NCBI GenBank assembly: GCA_028280485.1
Contig: JANQLS010000132.1
Location: 1-64,000, forward strand
Source: Planctomycetota bacterium
Lineage (GTDB): Bacteria; Planctomycetota; UBA8108; JACQVS01
Length of the DNA stretch: 64,000 bases
Reading direction: 5' to 3'
Position numbers and translations under genes: made by a program. Every line of letters begins with the position of its first letter. The first letter of the stretch is position 1. The notes beneath the pieces are model-generated. The model had not been told where the DNA came from and made no database searches. It saw nothing but the letters and a program-made list of their open reading frames with translations. Of the stretch, positions 40,411 through 49,643 are shown piece after piece.

Positions 40411-42623
40411 TGGCCATTCAGAACCTCAATCCAATTTTCTCTCGTACCACCGGCATTGGTCGGCTTGGAGTTGTTTTGGATTTGAGTATGGTCACGAATA
40501 CGCTTCTTGCTTACGGATTCCAGCAAATGCGGTTCTTTATCGATTGGCAGGATGGTGAGGGTGAATCTCACCGTTTTGGTTTTCAAAAGAGTCGTAGGTA
40601 TTCAGATAAGCCTTTAGCCTGGCATGTTTACCGAACACCGGGAAACTTCACTCCAATAATTCGTGTGGAAGCATGGGATGGGAATAATCCTCGTGGTCTT
40701 GAAGTAGTTACTTATAACGCCACAACGATCACTCTCTACGACATTAGTGATGCAGCCAATGGCTTCTCCACTATCTTTGTAATTAATAAAACTGGAGAAA
40801 ACGATTGGGCTGGTGAGCCAGCTGGGGCCATCCGAGTTGAGTGTGATACTCAAGAAGAGATCCAAGCGGTTATCGATGATGTATCTTCTTATCCCGCTGG
40901 TGATCGAGCGATCCTTTTAAAGTCAGGTCAGGATTGGGCTCCTGCTGCAGCCTCCCCAACAACTGGGGGTTTAACCTTCACAAATCCTGATGTGTTTTTT
41001 GGGATTTATGGGGGGACTGCTCGAGCAATTTTAAATGGCTTCGTCGGTGACCTTCAGCCCATGCGAGGGGGGCAGGTTTCAACCGGTTGGCTGGTTGATC
41101 AAACTGATCATGCGATCGATGACACACAATTCCAAATTGATTCAGGCGCTGGAGATCCTGAAGTAGGATTCACCTTTAGGATTAATAACACGGGGACCAC
41201 TTACACCGTCACCGGCTACAACGCAGGGATTATGGATTACACCCCTGCGGCTACGACTGCGTTTGGCGACAATGACACAATTGATTTTAGAGTTCAGGCA
41301 GCAATCGCTCCGACTGCGATCACTTTTGCTGCTAATTCATCTGCACTAACTAATACAGCTAAGAGAGTCAGTGTTTGTGATATTGATGTTCAAGGCTTGG
41401 GTGAAATAAATAATGGTGTCGAATGGGATAAGTACAACGAGCCGGGGGATTCTCTCCCCTCTGATCCTAATGCAGATTCAGTTGAGCACATTCTAATTGA
41501 TAACTGTAATCTGAATGGATTCTTAAAAAGAGGGATCGATGCCCCAACTGGGCAAAGGGGTTGGAATACAGGTTGTGTCGTTTCCGATACCGATTTGACC
41601 GCTCATAACAATCCATGGATGCTATCCCCCTTAGGAGTTTACGGGTACCTTGCCGGTGGAAATAACATTGGCTGGGGAGTACGCATGGATAACAACAATA
41701 TGACCGATCGTCCATTCCGAGGGACGGCCGGTTATATCCATGCGTTTGAGTGTTGCGAATTCCTAAGGCCCGATCCCTCAAGATCAGCTTTTCGATTCTG
41801 GGGAGACGAAGGTCTCGATCCAGCCGACGATGCTCAATGGATGACGATGTCGGGATGCATTATCGATGGGAGAACTGATGGAACGGATTCTGGTTCATTT
41901 CCAATTGATCTCACCCATGGAGCAGATGAGCTGACCGATGAGATTCGAAGAAATTATGATTTCAGAATTGATGGAAACTTAATTATTAAAGCTCCTGAAG
42001 CTCAGCTCGCAATTCGAGCCGGTAGGCAGCAAGGAATATTTAATAACATCATTGTTTCGGCAGCTCACCGGCACGGATCCCCCGTGATTGGTCATGTTAC
42101 CTTCATCTCTACCATTCAAAATGAAGCTCCAAGTTATGCCGATGATCAAGATGGTATTCTCATTTGGCATAACCTTTGTATCGCTCTAACTGGAAACAAT
42201 GTCAACGAGGTGAACCTGGTTGCGGATGATGGTCTCGCAACGGTAAGACCTGAGTCTAAAAACAATGTCGTTTGGAAGCTTCAGGGAATTTTCAATGAGA
42301 CAACCGCTTTAACTTCTCCTGGAGTCCCTGGTCAAGGACCTCCTGATGTAGATTCCCAAAATAACTTTAATTTCACTGGAGCACTGGACGAGCTGATCAT
42401 GTCAGCGAATCCAGATAAAACTGTTTCAGATTATTACTACAACCGCGCTCACCAAAACTTCCCCAGTGGGAATATCGACGGTGGAGGGGTTGAGTTGGAC
42501 TTATTCGAGACGTTAATTCAAGAAGTGCAACGTACTGTAGGATCCCCGCCTGGTCTCGGTCCTTATGATCTGGCCGCTGTTGTCCAAAACGTTGTGAACA
42601 AGATTCTCTTGGCGATCAAGTAA
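40410..42623 (+). CDS. Parallel beta-helix appendage protein with PKD-like N-terminus
   Basis: A 737-residue protein. The first 110 residues resemble a PKD/beta-sandwich domain (DWQDGEGE, YRTPGNFTPIIRVEAWDGN). Residues about 150-640 form a right-handed beta-helix of the tailspike or polysaccharide-binding class (HILIDNCNLNGF, GCVVSDTDLTAHNN, RNYDFRIDGNLI). No lyase catalytic motif is certain. Likely a tail or neck appendage that binds host surface glycans. It precedes the terminase, an uncommon position. Confidence 0.65.
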   Translation: MAIQNLNPIFSRTTGIGRLGVVLDLSMVTNTLLAYGFQQMRFFIDWQDGEGESHRFGFQKSRRYSDKPLAWHVYRTPGNFTPIIRVEAWDGNNPRGLEVVTYNATTITLYDISDAANGFSTIFVINKTGENDWAGEPAGAIRVECDTQEEIQAVIDDVSSYPAGDRAILLKSGQDWAPAAASPTTGGLTFTNPDVFFGIYGGTARAILNGFVGDLQPMRGGQVSTGWLVDQTDHAIDDTQFQIDSGAGDPEVGFTFRINNTGTTYTVTGYNAGIMDYTPAATTAFGDNDTIDFRVQAAIAPTAITFAANSSALTNTAKRVSVCDIDVQGLGEINNGVEWDKYNEPGDSLPSDPNADSVEHILIDNCNLNGFLKRGIDAPTGQRGWNTGCVVSDTDLTAHNNPWMLSPLGVYGYLAGGNNIGWGVRMDNNNMTDRPFRGTAGYIHAFECCEFLRPDPSRSAFRFWGDEGLDPADDAQWMTMSGCIIDGRTDGTDSGSFPIDLTHGADELTDEIRRNYDFRIDGNLIIKAPEAQLAIRAGRQQGIFNNIIVSAAHRHGSPVIGHVTFISTIQNEAPSYADDQDGILIWHNLCIALTGNNVNEVNLVADDGLATVRPESKNNVVWKLQGIFNETTALTSPGVPGQGPPDVDSQNNFNFTGALDELIMSANPDKTVSDYYYNRAHQNFPSGNIDGGGVELDLFETLIQEVQRTVGSPPGLGPYDLAAVVQNVVNKILLAIK

Positions 42624-42635
42624 GGAGCTTGAAAT

Positions 42636-43022
42636 ATGCCTATTACCAAACCCGCTCCTGTCGATGTTAATTGGGCTGCTACTCCTGGAGGGAGTGTTCC
42701 CGCGGGGGGAGTTCTTACCAGTGATTCTTTCGCATTAAACGCAGCGGCAATCGGAGCGATGATTCAGCTTGAAGCCGATGGCGTAGCCGCTGGTGATCTG
42801 GTTGAGTTCTACGCACTCTACTCATTAGATGGAGTTGTCTTCTCCGATGAGAGTGTTGAGACTGCAACTTACCTCGGTGAGATCGACGCCAATGCTAACG
42901 ATCAAGGTTCGATTCACGTGCCTATAGATCACCGGGCGCACTCCTTGAAGATCTATGCGGTCGAAAAAGGTGGGGTTAATGCTGTATCAATCGCTGCTAA
43001 AATCCTTCAGCAACTCGGATAG
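42636..43022 (+). CDS. Phage structural protein, unknown
   Basis: A 128-residue Ala/Asp/Gly-rich protein, apparently all-beta (AIGAMIQLEADGVAAGDLVEFYALYS). Ribosome-binding site AAGGAG. Tightly packed between appendage genes; likely a small virion or accessory appendage protein. No family recognised. Confidence 0.55.
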   Translation: MPITKPAPVDVNWAATPGGSVPAGGVLTSDSFALNAAAIGAMIQLEADGVAAGDLVEFYALYSLDGVVFSDESVETATYLGEIDANANDQGSIHVPIDHRAHSLKIYAVEKGGVNAVSIAAKILQQLG

Positions 43023-43025
43023 ATC

Positions 43026-43781
43026 ATGGAACGCATCATTCTTCCACGAAGTGGTCAAATGCATTTCGGTGGTGATGGGGGATTCCACTTGGATAAGACC
43101 ATCCTCCAGCCAGGTGAGCCATTCACCTTATTCGGTTGGGTGGAGCTTGATCCAGGGATCACTACCGGAGATCACACAATCCTGAGCATGGGGGGGACAT
43201 CGGCGAACCCCGTTTGCTATGTCTACTATCAACATAACAACACTCGGTTAGTGGCGAAGCAAATTGGAGCCACCTCTCAGCACCAAGCTCAAACCCTTAA
43301 TGGCACCATGTTGTTAGGGGTTAAGTACTTTGTTGCTGCTCGATTCTCGTTGAATTACACCGACTGCATGTTGGATCTGGATATCAGAACTGGCGCCACT
43401 ACAACGATCGGCCTTCCCAATGTTGAGAGGCTTGCACTCGGTTATAGAGCGGGTCAAAACTCCTCATTTATGGATGGAGCGCTCTCTAACTGTGGAATGG
43501 CAAAGGGCCATCTCAAGAATGGTTTGCTCCAAGCTTTGGCTCGGGGAGCCAACATGTTAGAGGTCGTACCTCATAACCAGCTCTTGGGAGCGTGGCTGGA
43601 TGGTTCCGGGAAGGACTATTCAGGAAGAGGTCACCACCTCTTAACGAAAACAAGCAATCCGGTTCGGGTCATTGGTGGTCCGAAGGTTCGAGCTTATATC
43701 CCAACGCCTGAGGAATCAGCTGCTTTAATTGCTGGGGCAACGGGGAACGCGAAGAAGAAGCTTTTACTTCTTTCAGCCTGA
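43026..43781 (+). CDS. LamG/concanavalin-like phage appendage protein
   Basis: A 251-residue protein. FTLFGWVELDPGITTGDHTILSMGG and LGVKYFVAARFSLNYTDCMLDLDI are typical of the LamG/concanavalin A-like jelly-roll used by phage adhesins for glycan binding. Starts 4 bp after the preceding stop, so in the same operon. C-terminus has an Ala-rich tail. Role as adhesin is inference. Confidence 0.6.
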   Translation: MERIILPRSGQMHFGGDGGFHLDKTILQPGEPFTLFGWVELDPGITTGDHTILSMGGTSANPVCYVYYQHNNTRLVAKQIGATSQHQAQTLNGTMLLGVKYFVAARFSLNYTDCMLDLDIRTGATTTIGLPNVERLALGYRAGQNSSFMDGALSNCGMAKGHLKNGLLQALARGANMLEVVPHNQLLGAWLDGSGKDYSGRGHHLLTKTSNPVRVIGGPKVRAYIPTPEESAALIAGATGNAKKKLLLLSA

Positions 43782-43793
43782 TAGGAATAGAAC

Positions 43794-44666
43794 ATGGCTA
43801 AGGAATATTTCAAAGATCCGGACTCGACCGGAAACATTATCTATGTGGAGTTCGTAGATGCTAACGGGGATCCCGTAACGGATATTCTCCACGACGATGC
43901 TGATCTCCATATTTATGGAGTGAGACAAGGGGCGGTAGAAAGTGAGATTGCCACAGTCGAACTTGCTACACCTGCTGCTGACGATCCCTACCTTTCTGGT
44001 GGGTTTATTCACGTCGGTGGGGAGAAGTACCGCTTAGACGTGCCTAATTCGTTTTACGCTGCTGGAGTCGAGTTCTTCGAGCTTCGTGGAGAAGCGGATG
44101 CTGGAGCGACTCAAATGCTCCCCGTGAAGGTCAATCTCAACATGGTCTCTCAGTCTGATATCGGTACTGAGATCGGTGGTTACTTCGATGAGATGACTGA
44201 AGACGATGGTGGCACGAAGAGGTTCACTCTCAATGCTCTTGAGCAAGCTCCCTCCGGTGGTGGCTCATCGCCATGGTCTGGAGCTCAGGTCGCTGAAGTA
44301 CTCGCTGAGCTTGATGGTATTCTTGCTCGACTACCGGCCTCTTTAACGGCAAATGGAAACATTGCTGCTTCACTTCAAGAGATAGTAGATAGTGCCGCTG
44401 CTGCTGACAACCTGAAGACCACCATGGATACGGTCATTAGGACCACTGTTGAAGTTGCTCCCGCTCCAACGGATACGAGCTTCAAAGGTCCTGATTCATT
44501 GTCTGCAGTAGATAACTTCTATAACGGTCGAATCGTTATCTTTACCACTGGTCCTTTGGCTTTGCAGGTAACGAAGGTTGAAGGTTACGTTGGAGCAACT
44601 AATGTCTTTACTGTAACTCAAACCACCGGAGCTCCGGCTGACGGCAACGAGTTCGTGCTTATCTAA
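43794..44666 (+). CDS. Phage tail/appendage protein, unknown
   Basis: A 290-residue protein: an N-terminal beta domain (IIYVEFVDANGDPVTDI, about 14-30) like fibre-upper-baseplate proteins, a Ser/Gly hinge (SGGGSSPWSGAQ, about 155-166), a helical middle and a C-terminal beta part (VTKVEGYVGATNVFTVTQ). ATG at 43794 with GGAATAG upstream. Stop overlaps the next start. Confidence 0.55.
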   Translation: MAKEYFKDPDSTGNIIYVEFVDANGDPVTDILHDDADLHIYGVRQGAVESEIATVELATPAADDPYLSGGFIHVGGEKYRLDVPNSFYAAGVEFFELRGEADAGATQMLPVKVNLNMVSQSDIGTEIGGYFDEMTEDDGGTKRFTLNALEQAPSGGGSSPWSGAQVAEVLAELDGILARLPASLTANGNIAASLQEIVDSAAAADNLKTTMDTVIRTTVEVAPAPTDTSFKGPDSLSAVDNFYNGRIVIFTTGPLALQVTKVEGYVGATNVFTVTQTTGAPADGNEFVLI

Positions 44667-44941
44667 TGTCAATCACCATACTCTCCCCAACTGGAGGTCC
44701 AGGGCATCCTCGAACTATTACCCCAAAGGGTAGTGGTGGAGGGGCAACACCCCCACCGGGGATTCACTTTACCTCGCTCTCAGTTACCGGAGGGCCAGGT
44801 GGAACTCGAACAATTACCCCTAAGAACTCTTCAACTAATAAGCTTCCGGTTTATGTCGTAGATACTCCTGAGGTTGGTTTGTATGTGGTTGATTCACCGG
44901 AACTCACCAAGATTATCTTTAACGAAGTGGAGATGAGCTAA
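44666..44941 (+). CDS. Small phage protein with internal duplication
   Basis: A 91-residue Pro/Gly/Thr-rich protein. Two copies of a SxTGGPGxxRTITPK unit (about residues 6-20 and 36-50) and a near-repeat YVVDTPE/YVVDSPE follow. ATG and stop both overlap neighbours (TAATG pattern), so it is embedded in the operon. Probable minor structural linker. Confidence 0.55.
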   Translation: MSITILSPTGGPGHPRTITPKGSGGGATPPPGIHFTSLSVTGGPGGTRTITPKNSSTNKLPVYVVDTPEVGLYVVDSPELTKIIFNEVEMS

Positions 44942-45273
44942 TGCCTACCACGCTGGTAAGAGGTGACCGAACAACTATTCGGGCTCAACTCAAAGCAAAG
45001 GACGAGAACGGTACTCTTCAGACCTTAGATCTGACCGGTGCCGTTATTACGTTTAGGTACAAGATCGACCAAGGTGCAGTTCAAGAGAAGGGTTCTGCTG
45101 ACGGTGTCACTGTGGTTGGTGCTGCTACAAACGGTACGGTTGAGTATGAGATGGCTGTGAACGAGATTACCGGTGACCAGCTTCAGTATGAGTGGAAGGT
45201 AGTGGATCAAACCGGTCGACAGTTCACCAACCAGAACATAATTCAAGTGGGAGTGAGAGCGCCGCTCAGTTAG
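44941..45273 (+). CDS. Upper-baseplate-like (BppU N-terminal style) protein
   Basis: A 110-residue beta protein: TTLVRGDRTTIRAQLKAKDENG.LQTLDLTGAVITFRYKI, with the GTVEYEMAVNEITGDQLQYEWKV section, resembling the N-terminal beta-sandwich of siphovirus baseplate or fibre proteins. Starts directly after the previous stop. Probably a virion appendage connector. Confidence 0.6.
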   Translation: MPTTLVRGDRTTIRAQLKAKDENGTLQTLDLTGAVITFRYKIDQGAVQEKGSADGVTVVGAATNGTVEYEMAVNEITGDQLQYEWKVVDQTGRQFTNQNIIQVGVRAPLS

Positions 45274-45278
45274 TCGCC

Positions 45279-45596
45279 ATGCCTCGAATGCCCAAGACAT
45301 TCAAACCCAATGTAGCTAAAGGCCGTTCGGTCAAACGGTTCAAGGATCCTGATCCCAACTTCTATAAGAAGGCGGCTTGGCTTAAGCTTCGACGGGTGTT
45401 CTTAGCTCACTATCCATTGTGTGCTGATCCAATGGGTAACCATCCTGATCAAGTGGTGGAAGCTCAAGAAGTTCACCACTTAAAACCAAGAGTTGAGAGA
45501 CCTGACTTAGCATTGGATTGGAATAATCTTCAAGGATTGTGCAAAAGTTGCCACTCAAAGGAGACTCGGCGCGAGCAACTGGAAGGTCGAACATGA
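45279..45596 (+). CDS. HNH homing-type endonuclease (terminase-associated)
   Basis: A 105-residue protein from ATG 45279, chosen because a longer frame upstream overlaps the previous gene. Zinc/HNH core: EVHHLKPR, LDWNNLQGLCKSCHSKETR, with the two Cys residues near the end and an Asn-x-His arrangement. In HK97-type phages an HNH beside the terminase aids DNA packaging by nicking at cos; this position fits. Stop is 250 bp before terS. Confidence 0.85.
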   Translation: MPRMPKTFKPNVAKGRSVKRFKDPDPNFYKKAAWLKLRRVFLAHYPLCADPMGNHPDQVVEAQEVHHLKPRVERPDLALDWNNLQGLCKSCHSKETRREQLEGRT

Positions 45597-45846
45597 ATCA
45601 TTTGATTACGGCTGAATGTGGCCAAAAATCAGCCAAAAACGCTGAAAATGGCCGTTTTTTATCCATTTTAGGCCATTTTGACCCGGGGGGGCCCAAAATC
45701 GCTAAATCTGCGTATTCTGGGAGCGCCCCCTCTACACACGTACAAATGCACGGGTTTTGAACTTTTTTTTCAGGGCCAAAATCGGCTCTTTGGAATTCTT
45801 CAAAATCTAAAAATCGATTTCCTAACTTTTGCGAGATTTTAAAGAT
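45597..45846. other. Candidate cos/terminase-binding region
   Basis: A 250-bp non-coding gap exactly where cos lies in HNH-TerS-TerL phages. A GGCCAAAAATC-type word recurs at 45620-45634, 45690-45702 and 45773-45786, with inverted GGCC relatives between (AATGGCC, AGGCCATTTT). The region also has a CCCGGGGGGGCCC string at about 45682. The repeated words could be cosB-like small-terminase sites; no cut site can be placed by eye. Confidence 0.45.
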
Positions 45847-46371
45847 ATGGGGAAAAGAGGACCAAAACCGAAGCCCACCAAAGTGCTCGAGATGAGGGGC
45901 TCAAGACGTGCAAAAATTAACAAAAACGAACCGAAGCCAAAACGCAAGCGCCCGACCAAACCCAAGCACTTTTGTAAGCGAGGGGTACAGCTTTGGAATA
46001 AAGCTGCCCGCCTTCTCATGGGGATGGGGCTACTTACTGAGGCTGATGGATTTCCACTTGAACGCTATATCGACATGTTGGTCGAGTATGAGAAGGCGCG
46101 AGATGACTTAGCGAAGAACGGTCAAATCATTGATGTGAAGATGTGGAATGAGGAGTACCAGATCTTCGAAGTCGTTAGTCGAAAAATGAATCCTGCGTTT
46201 CGAGTGTTCTCGAAACTGAATGAGGCGCTCAATAGATTGGAGCAAGAATTCGGACTGACCCCCTCGGCTCGATCGAGGATTACGGTTCCACTAACTGACG
46301 AATCACCCTACAGCGGGACGGATGGCGAAGAAGAAAAAGACAAGAAAAAAGTCGGCCTCCAAATTAGTTAA
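45847..46371 (+). CDS. terS: Terminase small subunit (P27 family)
   Basis: A 174-residue DNA-recognition subunit of the packaging motor. Starts at ATG 45847 (a TTG 18 bp upstream was rejected): MGKRGPKPKPTKVLEMRGS is the P27-family signature, followed by a basic Pro/Lys-rich segment and helices (GMGLLTEADGFPLERYIDMLVEYEKA). C-terminus is acidic/Lys-rich. Overlaps terL by 50 bp. Confidence 0.9.
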   Translation: MGKRGPKPKPTKVLEMRGSRRAKINKNEPKPKRKRPTKPKHFCKRGVQLWNKAARLLMGMGLLTEADGFPLERYIDMLVEYEKARDDLAKNGQIIDVKMWNEEYQIFEVVSRKMNPAFRVFSKLNEALNRLEQEFGLTPSARSRITVPLTDESPYSGTDGEEEKDKKKVGLQIS

Positions 46372-47998
46372 GATCATCAAGAGTGTTCCGGGTTACGACC
46401 CATTTGAAGACTCTGATGGTTTTACTTTCGATGAGCAGAAAGCTCAAAACGCGATCGATTTCTTTTCTGACTACGTAACTCACGTAAAAGGGCCTTTAGC
46501 TCGAAGGCCATACGCATTAAGAGAGTGGGAACAAGCTATTGTCGCCAACCTATTCGGTTGGGTGGATGAAGAAGGATTGAGAAGGTATCGCGAAGCTTTG
46601 ATTTTTGTACCCCGAAAAAACTCAAAGACGACTTTGGTCGCTGGTTTGGCTCTACTCGTTCTCTTTATGGATAATGAGATTGGGGCGGAGATTTATGTTG
46701 CTGCCAGTGATAAGGGGCAAGCGAGTATTCTGTTTAATATTGCCAAGCAGATGGTGGCTCAAGATCGAGACCTCGATCAAAACTGTGAAGCATATCGAAG
46801 CTCGATTTGTATCGAAAGTATGGGGTCTGCCATTCAGCCCGTATCCTCAGATGCATTCTCAAAGCACGGATATAATGCTCACGTCGTAATTGTCGATGAG
46901 CTTCACGCACAACCAAATCGAGAATTGGTGGATGTACTTTCAACCAGTCAGGGGGCCCGTTCTCAACCACTATTCATATCCTTGACTACAAGTGATTATG
47001 AGCGTGAAGGTTCAATTTGTAATGAGAAGCATAAATACGCATGTGAGGTTAGAGACGGAATTTTAAAGGATTCCCGATTCTTACCCGTCATTTACGAAGC
47101 CACGATTGAGGACGATTGGAAAGATCCGAAGGTCTGGAAAAAAGCCAACCCAAACCTGGGACACTCATTTAAGCAAGAATATTTAGAGCGAGAATGTGAA
47201 AAGGCGAAGAGTAGTCCAGCCTTTGAAAATTCATTCAAGCGGCTCTATTTAAACATTCGAACTGAGCAAGCGGAGCGAGTGATTCCTATGGATAGCTGGG
47301 ATAAGTGTGTGATCCCAGTAGAACTTTCTCGGGAAGAATTTGAAAAATCATTAGAGGGTAAACGCTGTTGGGGTGGCCTTGACCTTGCGAGCTCAAGGGA
47401 TTTCACTGCTTTAGCTTTAATGTTTCATGATGAAGCAACCGGAAGGTTTCCACTAATGATGCGGTTCTGGCTACCAGAGGAAGCAGTCTTAAATCCGCAA
47501 AAGGATCGTTCGGATAAAGACAAATCAAAAATCCGTCATTGGATGGAGCGAGGTTGGATTACTACCACTGAAGGAAATATCACTGACGACGACAAAGTTG
47601 TTCAAGATATTCTCGAACTCTGGGATCGGTACGATATTCAAAGAATTGGTATTGATCCATGGAGTGCCAGAGCGATCTGTACTCGTTTAGATTCGAATGG
47701 ATTGGAGATCGTCCATTACCGTCAAAACTACAAATGCCTGAGCCCGCCATTTAAGGAACTCGATAAATTAATTGTTAGAAATCAAATCCTTCATGATCGG
47801 AATCCAGTCCTTCGATGGATGGCTACAAATACAGCTGCTGAATACGATCATGCGGAAAATATGCGACCTTCAAAAAAGAAGTCAAAAGAGAAAATCGATG
47901 GCATAGTCGCCACGATTATGTCATTAGGTTGCGCGATGGAAGATGTGAACACAGAGCAACCCTTTACGGATCGAGAGGTGATGGTGATCGATGTTTGA
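46322..47998 (+). CDS. terL: Terminase large subunit (HK97-type)
   Basis: A 558-residue ATPase/nuclease that packages phage DNA. ATPase motifs: Walker A-like VPRKNSKTTLVAGL (about 96-109), Walker B VIVDELHA (about 190-197) and the C-motif LTTSDYERE (about 223-231). Nuclease domain: GGLDLASSRDFTAL with the first metal Asp, IGIDPWSA, and DGIVATIMSLGCA near the end. Overlaps both neighbours (ends inside the portal start). Complete and typical. Confidence 0.96.
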   Translation: MAKKKKTRKKSASKLVKIIKSVPGYDPFEDSDGFTFDEQKAQNAIDFFSDYVTHVKGPLARRPYALREWEQAIVANLFGWVDEEGLRRYREALIFVPRKNSKTTLVAGLALLVLFMDNEIGAEIYVAASDKGQASILFNIAKQMVAQDRDLDQNCEAYRSSICIESMGSAIQPVSSDAFSKHGYNAHVVIVDELHAQPNRELVDVLSTSQGARSQPLFISLTTSDYEREGSICNEKHKYACEVRDGILKDSRFLPVIYEATIEDDWKDPKVWKKANPNLGHSFKQEYLERECEKAKSSPAFENSFKRLYLNIRTEQAERVIPMDSWDKCVIPVELSREEFEKSLEGKRCWGGLDLASSRDFTALALMFHDEATGRFPLMMRFWLPEEAVLNPQKDRSDKDKSKIRHWMERGWITTTEGNITDDDKVVQDILELWDRYDIQRIGIDPWSARAICTRLDSNGLEIVHYRQNYKCLSPPFKELDKLIVRNQILHDRNPVLRWMATNTAAEYDHAENMRPSKKKSKEKIDGIVATIMSLGCAMEDVNTEQPFTDREVMVIDV

Positions 47999-49643
47999 GT
48001 GGTTTAAAAATGCCATTAATGGATTGAAGACTCGCGCCATTGGAGAAAAGGGTTCTATTGAAGCCGAGATTGGTATGGCTCCGGAATCATGGACTGGAGT
48101 TCAAATTAATGATTCCACCGCCTTAATGTATTCAGCGCTTTTTGCCTGTGTTCGCGTTATTGCTGAGAGCGTGGCGGGTCTTCCATTAATTACTTACCAC
48201 CGAGATTCTGATGGGAGTAAGAGAAGAGCCTCAGGCCACTTAACCAACCTTTTTCACGACCAACCCAATCCGGAAATGAGCGCCTTTTCATTTTTCGAGA
48301 CGGGCTTGGGGCATCTATGTATGCGCGGAAATTGGTACTGTGAGATTGAGAGAGATTCGATAGGAAGAGTCCAATATCTCTGGCCCTTACACCCAGATCG
48401 AACTTGGCCGTTTAGAAAACCAAATGGTGAACTCGTTTACAAGGTCAGTACTGATAATGGAGAAGTTGAGTTACCTCAACGTGATGTACTTCATGTTCCA
48501 GGTTTAAGTTTCGATGGACTCTGTGGCTATTCGGTGATTCAGCATGCAGCAAAACAAGCCTTGGGGATCGCAGTAGCTGCCGAGAAATTTGGTGCCAGTT
48601 TCTTCAAAAAAGGGGCGCGTCCGAGTGGATATTTAAAGTACCCAGGACAGTTAAATGAAAAGCAAGAATCAAACGTCAAGGAAGGATTGATTAAAGCCTA
48701 TTCAGGAAAAGATGCTGTTGGGGGGATGCCAATCCTTCAGAACGGTCTTGAATGGGTGCAATTGGGGATACGCCCCGATGAAGCACAATACCTTGAGACC
48801 CGAAAATTTCAGGTTGAAGAGATTTGTCGAATTTATCGAGTACCTCCTCACATGGTTGGCCATCTTGAAAAAGCAACGTTTAGTAATATCACTCAACAAC
48901 AGTTGAGTTTCTACGTTGACACTTTACGACCATGGTTGAAACGGATTGAACAGGAATTTAACCGCAAGATCTTCTTTGGTCGCCCGTTTTACGTGGAGTT
49001 TTTGGCAGATGCAATGCTTCGGGGAGATACTAAATCCCGCTTCGCAGCATATAAGATCGCTCGTGAAGGAGGTTGGATGTCAGTGAACGAGATTCGTTCT
49101 CGAGAGAACATGAATCTCTTGGGCCCGGAGGGTGATACTTACCTTCAGCCTCTAAATCACAACCTCTTGGGGGAAAATCCCCAGCCTAAGGAATCAGAAC
49201 CTAAACCAAAACAAGACGACGACAATAAGGAAGATGAAGACCGGGGGATAAGCCTCAACCTGAACGACGTTTTTCGGGAAAGATTCCTCGCTGATTGCCA
49301 TCGAGCCTCAGAGGTTCAGCTTACTCGAGTAGAACGATCTCGTGAAAGGCATCTCAACAAAGGGAATGATCAAGAGAAGTTTCAAAATGAGGTGGGTAAG
49401 TCAGAAGAAAACGCTCGGGATCTCTTAAAGGGGATCCTCGAGGTGACTATTCGTTCCATTCTTACCGCCACTTCAGGGAAGAAGGAAAATGCTTCGGGAT
49501 TTGCCGAAACCATTGCTCGAAATCAAGCTCAGAAAATCACTCGATCGATCAACGATCCAGAGTCTCATTCATGGGATGCTCACCAATTTGCCAGTCAAGA
49601 ATTTGAGTCATTAATCGAAATCGTACAAGGAGTACCAGTCTAA
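47991..49643 (+). CDS. Portal protein (HK97 family)
   Basis: A 550-residue dodecameric gate of the capsid. HK97-portal landmarks: FACVRVIAESVAGLPLITYHR (about 50-70), GRVQYLWPLHPDRTWP, VLHVPGLSFDGLCGYSVIQHA, IYRVPPHMVGHLEKATFSN and the long C-terminal helical tail. The tail after about residue 400 is unusually charged and low complexity (PKPKQDDDNKEDED) and is longer than the usual portal. Directly coupled to terL and the protease gene by short overlaps. Confidence 0.93.
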   Translation: MFEWFKNAINGLKTRAIGEKGSIEAEIGMAPESWTGVQINDSTALMYSALFACVRVIAESVAGLPLITYHRDSDGSKRRASGHLTNLFHDQPNPEMSAFSFFETGLGHLCMRGNWYCEIERDSIGRVQYLWPLHPDRTWPFRKPNGELVYKVSTDNGEVELPQRDVLHVPGLSFDGLCGYSVIQHAAKQALGIAVAAEKFGASFFKKGARPSGYLKYPGQLNEKQESNVKEGLIKAYSGKDAVGGMPILQNGLEWVQLGIRPDEAQYLETRKFQVEEICRIYRVPPHMVGHLEKATFSNITQQQLSFYVDTLRPWLKRIEQEFNRKIFFGRPFYVEFLADAMLRGDTKSRFAAYKIAREGGWMSVNEIRSRENMNLLGPEGDTYLQPLNHNLLGENPQPKESEPKPKQDDDNKEDEDRGISLNLNDVFRERFLADCHRASEVQLTRVERSRERHLNKGNDQEKFQNEVGKSEENARDLLKGILEVTIRSILTATSGKKENASGFAETIARNQAQKITRSINDPESHSWDAHQFASQEFESLIEIVQGVPV

